NCBI RefSeq assembly: GCF_042754225.1
Contig: NZ_JBHZAH010000006.1
Span: 1 to 64,000 of the forward strand
Length of the DNA stretch: 64,000 nucleotides
Source: Rhodococcus_G sp042754225
GTDB lineage: Bacteria; Actinomycetota; Actinomycetes; Mycobacteriales; Mycobacteriaceae
Direction of reading: 5' to 3'
The notes under the pieces are model-generated. The model did no database searches. It was not told the DNA's origin and saw only the letters and a program-made list of their open reading frames with translations. The translations under genes and the position numbers were made by a program. This document shows positions 44,930 through 53,386 of this stretch, piece after piece (position 1 is the first letter of the stretch; each line of letters opens with the position of its first letter).

Positions 44930-46078
44930 TCATATCCGCTCGATGATTGCCCCGCTCGCCATCGCGCCACCGGCACACACGGCGACGAGCGCCCGCTCGC
45001 CGTCGCGACGCTCGAGCTCGTCGATCGCTGCCGCGATGAGTCGCACTCCGGAGGATCCGACCGGGTGTCCCAGCGCGATCGCTCCACCGTTGACGTTGAG
45101 TCGGTCCTCGTCGACGCCATGGACCCGCGCCATCGACATCGGGACCGCCGCGAACGCCTCGTTGACCTCGAACAGGTCGATGTCCTTCACCGACATCCGT
45201 GACCGCTCGAGTAGAAGCTCCACCGCCTGGACCGGCCCGTCCAGAAGGAAGTGGGTCTCGGCACCGATCAAGCACTGCTTGACGATTCGCGCCCGCGGAC
45301 GCAGGCCGAGTCCTCGCGCCACGGTCTCGTCCATCAGCACCGCGGCGGCGGCACCGTCCGAGATCTGGGACGAGGTGCCCGCGGTGTGCAGACCGTCGTC
45401 GAGCACGGGCTTCAGGCGCGCGAGGGCTTCCATGGAGGTCTCGCGCAACCCCTGGTCGTGCGCGACGACGCCAGCCGAGCCTCCGTCGGCCTCGGGTGCC
45501 TTGATCGGGATGATCTGCCGGTCGAACCGACCCTCCTCCCACGCGAGCGCGGCCCGCTGCTGCGACCGGAGACCGAATGCGTCCAGCTCCTGCCGGGTGA
45601 AGCCGCGGCGCCGCGCAATACGATCGGCGCCGAGGAACTGGGCCGGGATGTCAACTGTCCATCCCTGCGGTCGGGGATGTCCGACATCCCCGGAGATGTT
45701 GGACAACAACGGAACTCGCGACATCGCCTCGACGCCGCAGGCCAGGCCCGCGTCGATGACGCCGGCCGCGATCTGGGCCGCGATCAGGTTCACCGACTGC
45801 TGCCCGGAGCCGCATTGCGCGTCGATCGTCGTCACGCCGGTGCGCTCGGGCAGGCCCGCGTGCAGCCATGCGTTACGGCTGACGTTCGATGCCTGCTCGC
45901 CCGCTTGCGTCACACATCCGCCGATGACCTGCTCGATGATGCTCGGGTCCAGCTGCAGGCGTTCGAGCAACCCCGACTGGACGGCCGCCAGCAGTTCCGC
46001 CGCGTGCAGTCCGGACAGCCAACCACCCCGCCGACCGTAGGGTGATCGGGCAGCATCCACGATGACCGGATTACCCAC
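44930..46078 (-). CDS. Thiolase (acetyl-CoA C-acyltransferase)
   Basis: A 382-residue thiolase cleaving 3-ketoacyl-CoA, the last step of beta-oxidation. The acyl-accepting Cys is in DAQCGSGQQS (about residue 89), the His motif is NVNGGAIALGHPVGSSG, and the second Cys is in AVCAGGAMASG. GTG 46078 has AAGGAG upstream. It ends the minus-strand catabolic cluster that begins with TauD and the TetR repressor; a 202-bp gap separates it from the dehydrogenase. Confidence 0.93.
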   Translation of the reverse strand: MGNPVIVDAARSPYGRRGGWLSGLHAAELLAAVQSGLLERLQLDPSIIEQVIGGCVTQAGEQASNVSRNAWLHAGLPERTGVTTIDAQCGSGQQSVNLIAAQIAAGVIDAGLACGVEAMSRVPLLSNISGDVGHPRPQGWTVDIPAQFLGADRIARRRGFTRQELDAFGLRSQQRAALAWEEGRFDRQIIPIKAPEADGGSAGVVAHDQGLRETSMEALARLKPVLDDGLHTAGTSSQISDGAAAAVLMDETVARGLGLRPRARIVKQCLIGAETHFLLDGPVQAVELLLERSRMSVKDIDLFEVNEAFAAVPMSMARVHGVDEDRLNVNGGAIALGHPVGSSGVRLIAAAIDELERRDGERALVAVCAGGAMASGAIIERI

Positions 46079-46280
46079 AATTTCTCCTTGCGCATTGGCG
46101 ACGCCCAGTTCGTGGACGTCGTGTCGTTTGTCCGCCCATCACGTGATCGGTGGACGGCTTCTGGAATCGACCTCGTTGATGTGCACATGACGGCCGCTGT
46201 CCGGAGCCGGCTGGCCGTGCCTGCCGGCTCCGGAGCGAGGACGTATCACCGCCGCGTAGACGGTGCGTCCTTCGTCGGTG

Positions 46281-48467
46281 TCACTTTCCGGGCTCGGGGT
46301 CTCGGGGGAGACCCAGGAGCCGCTCGCCGATGATGTTCAGCTGCACATTGGTGGTGCCGCCGGCAATCGAGAGATTCTGCGAGCTCAGGAACATCCGCGT
46401 CGCGGACCTACCCTGGTCGCCGAGCAGGGCGCGGGGGCCTGCCCAGTCCATCGCGACCTCCCACACCTGCTGGATGTGCTCGACGCCCAGCAGCTTCGCG
46501 ATCGAGGATTCGGCGCCTGGCTGTCCGCCGGCAAGGGAGCGCAGGGTGGTGCGCAGCCCGAGCAGGCCACCGGACTGCGCGTCGCACAACACCTTCCCCA
46601 GCACGGTCAGCTGCTCGTAGTCCAGGCAGCTCGGGAGCTCGGCTGCCAGGTCCAGCAGCGCCTCACCACCGGAACCGAGCGAGGAGTCGTTCGACAGTGA
46701 GACCCGTTCGTTGGCGAGGGTGGTGCGGGCCAGTTTCCAACCATCACCCGGCGCCCCGACCAGGCATTCGTCGGGAACGAACACGTCGTCGAAGAACACC
46801 TCGTTGAACAGGGCCTCGCCGGTGATCTCTCGCAACGGCCGAATGTCGAGGCCGCTGTTCTTGATGTCGACGAGGAAGTAGGACAGGCCCTTGTGCTTGG
46901 GGACGTCGGCGTCGGTGCGGGCCAGGCAGATGCCCCAGTCGGCGGTGCGGGCCATCGACGTCCACACCTTCTGACCGTTGAGCTTCCACCCGCCGTCGAC
47001 CTTGGTCGCCTTGGTGGACAGGCCCGCCAGGTCGGAGCCGGCGCCGGGCTCGGAGAACAACTGACACCACACGATCTCGCCCCGCAGCGACGGCGGCACG
47101 AACCGCTGCAACTGCTCGTCGTTGCCGTGCGCGATCAGCGTCGGGATCACCCAGTTGCCGATGATCATGTCGTGCGGGGTGAGCTCCGCTGCCCGTAGTT
47201 CCTGCGCGATGACCAGCTGGGTGACCGCGTCGGCGCCCTTGCCCCACGGGGTGGGCAGGTGCGGTGCGGTGTAACCGCGCGCGGCCAGGTACGTCTTGCG
47301 CTCGGCGCCCTCCAGGTCGAGGGCGGATGTCAGTTCGGTGCGGACCTCGGCGCGGATCTGCTCGGCTTCCGGCGGCAGGTCGACGCTCAGGACGCGGCGC
47401 ACGCCCTCGAGCGTGAGGCTCGCGACCCGACGCTTCCAGGATGCGGTGGAGCCGAGCAGGATCCGCAGGGACTGTGCCCGCCGCAGGTAGAGGTGGGCGT
47501 CGTGTTCCCAGGTGTAGCCGATGCCACCGAGGATCTGGATGCAATCTTTGGTGACCTGGAACGCGGCCTCGGGCGCGACCGCGGCGGCGACCGCGGCGGC
47601 CAGGGATGCCTGTCGGTCCTCGGTGTCCTCGCCGAGGGCACGGGCGGCGTCCCAGGCTGTGACCCGGGCCTGCTCGGTCTGGGCGAGCATGCGGGCGGCC
47701 TTGTGCTTGACACCCTGGAACTGGCCGATCACTCTGCCGAACTGCTGCCGCACCCGCGCGTAGTCCGCGGCGGTGGCAGTGGCCCAGTCGGCGAGACCGG
47801 ACGCTTCGGCCGCGAACAGCGTCGCGGCGATGTCGAGGACCCGCCGCGAATCCAGCGCGAGCACCTCGCCATCGGCGAGGGCGAGGCCGTCCACGGTGAT
47901 CTCGGCATTGCGGCGCACCACATCGTGGCTCGGCAGCTCGGTCACCTCGAGGCGGTCGCGGTCGACGAGAACGAACGCGAGGTCGCCGGTGTTGTCGGTG
48001 GCGGCGAGCAGGAACCGATCGCCGACCTGGCCGCCGAGAACGTGGCTGGACGTGCCGGACAGGGTGACCGCGCCGCCGGCGCGCACCAGCTTCAGCCCGC
48101 CAGGCTGAAGGGACACCGCACCGAACACGGAACCGTCGGCCAGACCGGCGAGTTCGGTGGTGCGGCCGGCCTCGTGCAGGACCGCCGAGACGATCACGGT
48201 CGGCAGGAACGGGCCCGGCACCATCGCCCGGCCGAGTTCCTCTGCGACGATGGCGGTTTCGAGCAGCCCGTAGCCGGCGCCGCCGACCCCCTCGGGCAGG
48301 TGCAGGCCCAGCAGGCCGAGCTCGGCGAGCGAACCCCAGAAGGCGGGGCGGGTCTCGCTCTTGGCCTCGACGGCCTCACGGATCACGGTCGGGGTGGCGT
48401 GCCGGGCCGCCCATCCGCGCACGGAATCGCGGAGTTCGCGGTCTTCGTCACTCATTCCAATAGTCAT
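46281..48467 (-). CDS. Double acyl-CoA dehydrogenase (two fused ACAD domains)
   Basis: About 728 residues, twice the normal length. Residues 1-340 are one ACAD unit (ELGLLGLHLPEGVGG, QFGRVIGQFQGVKHKAARM, ILGGIGYTWEHDAHLYLRRA); residues about 355-728 are a second (LFSEPGAGSDLAGLSTKA, KVWTSMARTADWG, SLSNDSSLGSG, IAGGTTNVQLNII). Similar natural fusions are known in mycobacteria (FadE6, FadE34), which act as flavin dehydrogenases on branched or steroid side-chain acyl-CoAs. ATG 48467 fits AGGA 7 bases upstream better than the ATG at 48473. Located 50 bp after the acyl-CoA synthetase gene. Confidence 0.9.
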   Translation of the reverse strand: MTIGMSDEDRELRDSVRGWAARHATPTVIREAVEAKSETRPAFWGSLAELGLLGLHLPEGVGGAGYGLLETAIVAEELGRAMVPGPFLPTVIVSAVLHEAGRTTELAGLADGSVFGAVSLQPGGLKLVRAGGAVTLSGTSSHVLGGQVGDRFLLAATDNTGDLAFVLVDRDRLEVTELPSHDVVRRNAEITVDGLALADGEVLALDSRRVLDIAATLFAAEASGLADWATATAADYARVRQQFGRVIGQFQGVKHKAARMLAQTEQARVTAWDAARALGEDTEDRQASLAAAVAAAVAPEAAFQVTKDCIQILGGIGYTWEHDAHLYLRRAQSLRILLGSTASWKRRVASLTLEGVRRVLSVDLPPEAEQIRAEVRTELTSALDLEGAERKTYLAARGYTAPHLPTPWGKGADAVTQLVIAQELRAAELTPHDMIIGNWVIPTLIAHGNDEQLQRFVPPSLRGEIVWCQLFSEPGAGSDLAGLSTKATKVDGGWKLNGQKVWTSMARTADWGICLARTDADVPKHKGLSYFLVDIKNSGLDIRPLREITGEALFNEVFFDDVFVPDECLVGAPGDGWKLARTTLANERVSLSNDSSLGSGGEALLDLAAELPSCLDYEQLTVLGKVLCDAQSGGLLGLRTTLRSLAGGQPGAESSIAKLLGVEHIQQVWEVAMDWAGPRALLGDQGRSATRMFLSSQNLSIAGGTTNVQLNIIGERLLGLPRDPEPGK

Positions 48468-48517
48468 GAACATTCCTCAGAAATAGGGGGAATCGATGTC
48501 GGATGCGCTCCGAGTCG

Positions 48518-50131
48518 TCAGCCGGCGGCTTCGAGAGTTGCCTTCGCCCAGCGGTAGTCCGCCTTTCCGCTCGGCGAGCGGACGATTTCGGGGACCACCA
48601 CCACGGTGCGCGGCACCTTGTAGCCGGCGATGTGTGCGCGGCAGTGCGCGATGAGATCGTCGCGGCCGGGTGCGTCGACGCCGTCGCGGGCCTGGATCAC
48701 GGCCGAGACCCGCTGGCCGTAGGTCGGATCGGGGACCCCGGCGACGACCGCATCGAGCACGTCGGGATGAGCCTTGATCGCCTCCTCCACTTCCTCGGCG
48801 TACACCTTCTCGCCACCCGTGTTGATGCACGAGGAGCCGCGGCCCAGGACCACGATCGAGCCGTCCTCCTCGACGCGGGCGAGGTCACCGAGCACGGACA
48901 GGCGGACACCGTCGACCACCGGGAAAGTCGCAGCGCTCTTCTCCGGATCGCCGAAGTACCCGATCGGGACGTGCCCGACGCGTGCGAGGTAACCGATCTC
49001 GTCCGAGCCGGGAATGATCGTCGCGAAGTCGGCGTCGACGACGCGTACCTTCGGCGACGGCGACATCCGCAGCAGTCCGTCCTCGCTCGCCTTGAGCTCG
49101 CCGTCGTTTCCGGACTCGGATGACCCGAAACCGTTGCGCAATACCACATTCGGAAGAAGCTCCTGCAGTTGCTCGCGCACGCTGGCCGACCAGAGCGCTC
49201 CGCCGGAGCCGATGGCCCACAGCGAGCTGAGGTCGAAGCGGTCACGGTTCTCGGCGATGGCGTCGGCGAGCGGCCTGGCGATCGCGTCGCCGACGAGCTG
49301 AACGCAGCGGAGCTTGTGCTTCTCGATGAGCCTGAGCGCCTCGACGGGCTCGAACTTGGGCATGAGCACATGCTTGGAGCCCATGAACATGCAGGTGAAC
49401 AGCGAGTAGGACGCCGCACCGTGCATGAGCGGCGCGGTGAGCAGGTAGGACAGCGGGTCCGCGTTGGCGGCCGCGGCGGCCGCCAGTTCGGCACCGGACA
49501 GGATCGGTGCCCCCATGAGATTGCCCCCGCTCAGAGCGGCGAAGTAGAAGTCCTCGTGACGCCACATGACGCCCTTGGGCATGCCGGTGGTGCCACCGGT
49601 GTAGATGATGTATCGGTCGTCGCTGCTGCGCTCGGGGAAGTCCCGGCCGGGTGACTGTTCAGCGACGGCCGTGCTGAAGTCGGCCACCGAAACACCTGCC
49701 GCCGCAGCGGCGGCCGAGAGGGCGGGTCCGGCAGGCTCGCCGATGAGCACGATGTGTCGCAGCGTGGGGCACTTGGGCAGCACCTCGGCGATGACGTCGC
49801 TGAACTCGCCGTCCGCGACCACAGCGGCCAGTTGTGCGTTGTTGTAGAGGTACGTCAGCTCGGCATCGACGTAGCGGTAGTTGACGTTGACCGGGACCGC
49901 GCGCACCTTCAGGCACCCGAGCAGCGACTCGACGTACTCGATGCTGTTGCGGGCGTGGAGTCCGACGTGTTCGCCGGGCTGGATTCCCTGAGCGGCGAGG
50001 TGGTGTGCGATCCGGTTCGCGCCGGCATCGAACTCACCGAACGTGCGAGTGTCGTCGCCGCACACGAGCGCGATCTTGTCTGGAACCCCATCGACGAGCG
50101 CTTCGGTGAGATCCGCGAGGTTGAGTGACAT
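48518..50131 (-). CDS. Acyl-CoA synthetase (FadD family)
   Basis: A 537-residue ANL-superfamily ligase. Motifs: P-loop YTGGTTGMPKGVMWRHEDF (about 169-187), the LGRGSSCINTGGEKVYAEEVE core motif, and C-terminal SPSGKADYRWAK with the catalytic Lys. The GLHARNSIEYVES and VNVNYRYVDAEL parts are typical of FadD19/FadD17-like enzymes acting on steroid side chains or branched acids. ATG 50131 (MSLNLADLTEALVDG) has AAGGA 7 bases upstream. It probably starts degradation of the cluster's substrate. Confidence 0.9.
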   Translation of the reverse strand: MSLNLADLTEALVDGVPDKIALVCGDDTRTFGEFDAGANRIAHHLAAQGIQPGEHVGLHARNSIEYVESLLGCLKVRAVPVNVNYRYVDAELTYLYNNAQLAAVVADGEFSDVIAEVLPKCPTLRHIVLIGEPAGPALSAAAAAAGVSVADFSTAVAEQSPGRDFPERSSDDRYIIYTGGTTGMPKGVMWRHEDFYFAALSGGNLMGAPILSGAELAAAAAANADPLSYLLTAPLMHGAASYSLFTCMFMGSKHVLMPKFEPVEALRLIEKHKLRCVQLVGDAIARPLADAIAENRDRFDLSSLWAIGSGGALWSASVREQLQELLPNVVLRNGFGSSESGNDGELKASEDGLLRMSPSPKVRVVDADFATIIPGSDEIGYLARVGHVPIGYFGDPEKSAATFPVVDGVRLSVLGDLARVEEDGSIVVLGRGSSCINTGGEKVYAEEVEEAIKAHPDVLDAVVAGVPDPTYGQRVSAVIQARDGVDAPGRDDLIAHCRAHIAGYKVPRTVVVVPEIVRSPSGKADYRWAKATLEAAG

Positions 50132-50239
50132 GGCAGGTCCTTCAAGAGTATTCGCACAATGTGGGTGTGTGCGGTGGTGTGACACGGCGAAGCGTGGTGA
50201 CGGGCAAGGCTCGGCCGGAGAGCGTTGCGTGGCCGGTCG

Positions 50240-51736
50240 TCACGGAGTGGTCGGAGCAAGGCTGACGGGTTCGACGACACCGGTCGAATCCGGTGGGGTG
50301 TCCGGCTGCAGACCGCCCTGCGCAGGCGTGCGACCGTGCCGCATGATCAGCGCGACGCCCAGGCCCACGACGCCGACGAGGGCGGCGTACAGGTAGCCAC
50401 GAGTGATCGCGGTGTCGGCGTACAACACGGCGTGGGTCTTCGGGTTCACCGCGAGTACGTGGCGTGACATCACCACCCCGGTCAGGGTGGTCGCGATCCC
50501 GCCTGCCAGCAGTGAACCCATGCCACTGATCGCGTTGCCGATGCCACCCTGCGAGGCAGGCAGCGCGTCCTGAATCAGGTTCGCATTCGACGAGTGCAGG
50601 AATCCGACGGCGAAACCCATGATGGAACTCATGACCGCGACCTGCCACTGGATCGTGAACAGACGTGAACCCAGGAACATCACGACCAGGAACAACACGG
50701 CCGCGGTCAACAGCACATATCGTGCGCCGATCCGCTTGGAGACGATTCCGCCGAGCGGCCCGGCGAACATCGACGCGATGCCGAGCGGGCACGTCCAGAT
50801 CGCGAATTCCATCGCGGACAGGCCCGAACCATAGCTGATCCCCGGCAGACCCGAGGGGGTCTGCAACATGGTCGGGATCAGGAGAGAATGGGCGCTCATC
50901 ATGTAGGCGATACAGGCCACCGCGAGCACGGTCGGACCGAACCTTCTGCCGAACAAGACGTTGAGGTCGATCAGGGGGCTGGGTGCAAAGCGTTGCCACA
51001 CAACGAATCCCACCAGCATCGCGGCGCCACCGATGAGTGCGGCGAGGGTCAGGGTATCGGTCCACCCGGCTCGGGCGCCCCTGGTGATGCCGACGAGCAC
51101 GATGCCGATCCCCGGACCGAGCAGGACGACCCCGAGGTAGTCCAGCGGCCGGTCCACGCGGATCGGGCTCTCCGGAACGATCAGTGCGTAGAAGGGGATC
51201 AGGACGGCCACGTAGGCCGCCATGAACCAGAAGATTCCCTGGTATCCGGTGTGGTCGATGAGCCAGCCGGCGATGAACGGACTCGCGATCGCCGACATCC
51301 CGATCCCTGTGACCGCAGCGCCGAGGGCGATCGGCACGACGTCACGAGGAATGATGTCACGGATCAGGCCATAGGAGATCGTGACGATTCCCATCAAGGA
51401 GCCCTGCAGGATTCGTCCGGCCATCAACATGGCGAACGAAGTCGCCAACGCGCACAACACACTTCCCGCGATGAAGAACACGGCAAGCGACAGAATCACC
51501 CGCTTCTTGCCCCATTTGTCCGCGGCCTTACCGACGAGCGGCATCACGGTGCCGCCCGCGAGCGTCACGATCGAGACGACCCACGCGATGTTCAGGGTCT
51601 GGAAGGCGGGTGCCATGTGTGGCAATGCCGGGAGAACCATGAGGATCTCGAATGTGGCGATCTCCGACAGCAGGATGATGACGCCGAGCACGGTGAGGAT
51701 GCGGCCCCGGCTCATGGATGCGACTTGTGACTCCAC
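50240..51736 (-). CDS. MFS transporter, DHA2-like (14 membrane segments)
   Basis: About 498 residues with about 14 hydrophobic segments. GKAADKWGKKRVILSLAVF is the MFS loop 2-3 motif, and AGRILQGSLMGIVTISYGLI is the DHA-type motif in segment 4. The C-terminal tail is hydrophilic. It starts just after tauD: GTG 51736 or ATG 51715 are both possible. In this cluster it could import the substrate or export toxic products. Confidence 0.88.
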   Translation of the reverse strand: MESQVASMSRGRILTVLGVIILLSEIATFEILMVLPALPHMAPAFQTLNIAWVVSIVTLAGGTVMPLVGKAADKWGKKRVILSLAVFFIAGSVLCALATSFAMLMAGRILQGSLMGIVTISYGLIRDIIPRDVVPIALGAAVTGIGMSAIASPFIAGWLIDHTGYQGIFWFMAAYVAVLIPFYALIVPESPIRVDRPLDYLGVVLLGPGIGIVLVGITRGARAGWTDTLTLAALIGGAAMLVGFVVWQRFAPSPLIDLNVLFGRRFGPTVLAVACIAYMMSAHSLLIPTMLQTPSGLPGISYGSGLSAMEFAIWTCPLGIASMFAGPLGGIVSKRIGARYVLLTAAVLFLVVMFLGSRLFTIQWQVAVMSSIMGFAVGFLHSSNANLIQDALPASQGGIGNAISGMGSLLAGGIATTLTGVVMSRHVLAVNPKTHAVLYADTAITRGYLYAALVGVVGLGVALIMRHGRTPAQGGLQPDTPPDSTGVVEPVSLAPTTP

Positions 51737-51740
51737 CCGT

Positions 51741-52703
51741 TCACATCCGATCGCTCGGACCGGGCACGCCCACGGGGGTGTCGCCGACGATCGAGATACG
51801 CTCCATGACCCGGCGAGCCGGGAAGTAGTCGCTTGCTGCGTAGTGCTGGCAGGATCTGTTGTCCCAGAAGGCGATCGTGTCCTTCTGCCACCGCAGACGA
51901 ACCTGGAACTCGGGACGCTGGACGTGTCGGTACAGCAGTCGGAGGAGTTCGTTCGACTCATCCTCCGAGATGCCCAGAATCCGCTGTGTGAAGGCGGAAT
52001 TGACGAACAGCACGCGCCGGCCCGACTCGGGGATCACCCGCACCACGGGGTGGATAGCTGGCGGAAAGTGCGGGCGGAGCTGCGCCACCGCCTCCTCCGG
52101 CATCCTGATCCCGAACGATTGCATCCAGTCGTGTTCGGCCTCGAGGCCGTCGATCCGGGCCCGGATGTCCTCCGGGAGCAGGTCGTAGGCGGCGCCGGTG
52201 TCCGCCCACAGCGTGTCGCCGCCAACGGAGGGAATCTCGACGGCGCGCAGAACAGCTGCATACGAAGGGAACTCGTGCCAGGTGACGTCGTTGTGCCAGA
52301 CGTTCTCCACTCCGACCGACATCGCGTCCTTGGCCAGGGTGGCCACATCGGCGTCGCTCTGGCCGGGCTGGGTGTACTTGAAGAACGGGTGCTGCTCCAA
52401 CTCACCCCACCGTGCCGCGAAGTCTCGGTGCTCGCTGCGATCGATGTCCTGGTCGCGGAAGAACAGGACCTTCCATTCCAGCAGTGCGCGACGCAGCTCG
52501 GCGAGCACCTCGTCGGAGAGGTCGCCGCTCAGCCTGATCCCCGAGATCTCCGCACCGATGGTCGGTGTGTGCGGCGTGAGCGTGAACAGTTGGTACGGAC
52601 GCTCTTCCAGGGTCTCCGGCATTCTCGTGGCAACGAGTGGGCCGTAGGCCGCGAGCGGATCGGTGGGAGTGGGGACGGCGGTGACGGGAAGTGCATAGGT
52701 CAT
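51741..52703 (-). CDS. TauD/TfdA-family 2-oxoglutarate dioxygenase
   Basis: A 320-residue Fe(II)/2-oxoglutarate-dependent dioxygenase. The iron ligands are HxD in VWHNDVTWHE and the distal His in DNRSCQHYAASD, and the 2-oxoglutarate-binding Arg follows (ARRVMERISIVGD). It is close to the alkylsulfatase/taurine dioxygenase group (Rv3406-like), which releases sulfite or sulfate and an aldehyde. ATG 52703 overlaps the TetR stop (ATGA), and AAGGAG lies upstream. With the FadD, FadE and thiolase genes it may begin catabolism of a sulfated or ether-type acid. Confidence 0.88.
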   Translation of the reverse strand: MTYALPVTAVPTPTDPLAAYGPLVATRMPETLEERPYQLFTLTPHTPTIGAEISGIRLSGDLSDEVLAELRRALLEWKVLFFRDQDIDRSEHRDFAARWGELEQHPFFKYTQPGQSDADVATLAKDAMSVGVENVWHNDVTWHEFPSYAAVLRAVEIPSVGGDTLWADTGAAYDLLPEDIRARIDGLEAEHDWMQSFGIRMPEEAVAQLRPHFPPAIHPVVRVIPESGRRVLFVNSAFTQRILGISEDESNELLRLLYRHVQRPEFQVRLRWQKDTIAFWDNRSCQHYAASDYFPARRVMERISIVGDTPVGVPGPSDRM

Positions 52704-53332
52704 GGACTGACTCCTTGGGTTCCGGTATCTGTGCTGGGTGAGGTCTCGAGGATGGCGACGCAGCTGTCGATGAGATCGGTGACAGTCGCCCTTCGCTGGT
52801 CTGCCGTGCGGTCGCTGCTCTCGTACGCGGCGAGAACGGAAATGCTGAACACGACCACGTTCACGGCGCGCCACTCCGCGGTCTCGTGCGGTGCCAGGCA
52901 GGCGTCGACCATCAATTGATGTACGCGCCGGTAGCTTTCCGAACTCAGGTGTTGCTTGATCAGATCTGCCAGTGCGGGGTCGAACAGCGCCTGGACCAGG
53001 AACCGGGCATACCGGCTTCCGGGACGGCTCAGCGTCTCGGAAGCCAGCGGCCACACCATCGCCTCCGCGGCCTGCCGCGCGGTCAGCGGGGTTCCGTGGC
53101 CCTCCATCTCGTCGAGTAGTGCCTGCCGCCGTGCATTCACGGCCGACCCGCGCGCCTCGATCACGGCCCCGATCAGTCCCTCCCGGGACCCGAAGTGGTA
53201 CTTCGCCGCCGACTTGTTCGATTGTCCAGCCGCGATCTGGACGTCCTTGAGCGTCAGTGCGGGCATTCCCTTTTCGGCGACGATCTGTTCGGCTGCATCA
53301 ATCATGGCCTCGCGCGATGTGGTCCTGGTCAC
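52700..53332 (-). CDS. TetR family repressor of the catabolic cluster
   Basis: A 210-residue TetR protein: AMIDAAEQIVAEKGMPALTLKDVQIAAGQSNKSAAKYHFG gives helices 1-3, with an unusual Asn-Lys-Ser-Ala in the recognition helix; a helical effector domain follows. GTG 53332 lies 7 nt after TAATCT, fitting a leaderless start. Overlap with tauD makes it the first gene of the cluster. Confidence 0.87.
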   Translation of the reverse strand: MTRTTSREAMIDAAEQIVAEKGMPALTLKDVQIAAGQSNKSAAKYHFGSREGLIGAVIEARGSAVNARRQALLDEMEGHGTPLTARQAAEAMVWPLASETLSRPGSRYARFLVQALFDPALADLIKQHLSSESYRRVHQLMVDACLAPHETAEWRAVNVVVFSISVLAAYESSDRTADQRRATVTDLIDSCVAILETSPSTDTGTQGVSP

Positions 53333-53345
53333 AAGAGCCAGATTA
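53333..53345 (-). promoter_or_regulatory. Candidate -10 for leaderless TetR-tauD operon
   Basis: TAATCT on the minus strand, 7 nt before GTG 53332. Confidence 0.45.
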
Positions 53346-53386
53346 AGGCCGCAGCCTTACTTGTGTCAATGCCGAACTCGAGACGC

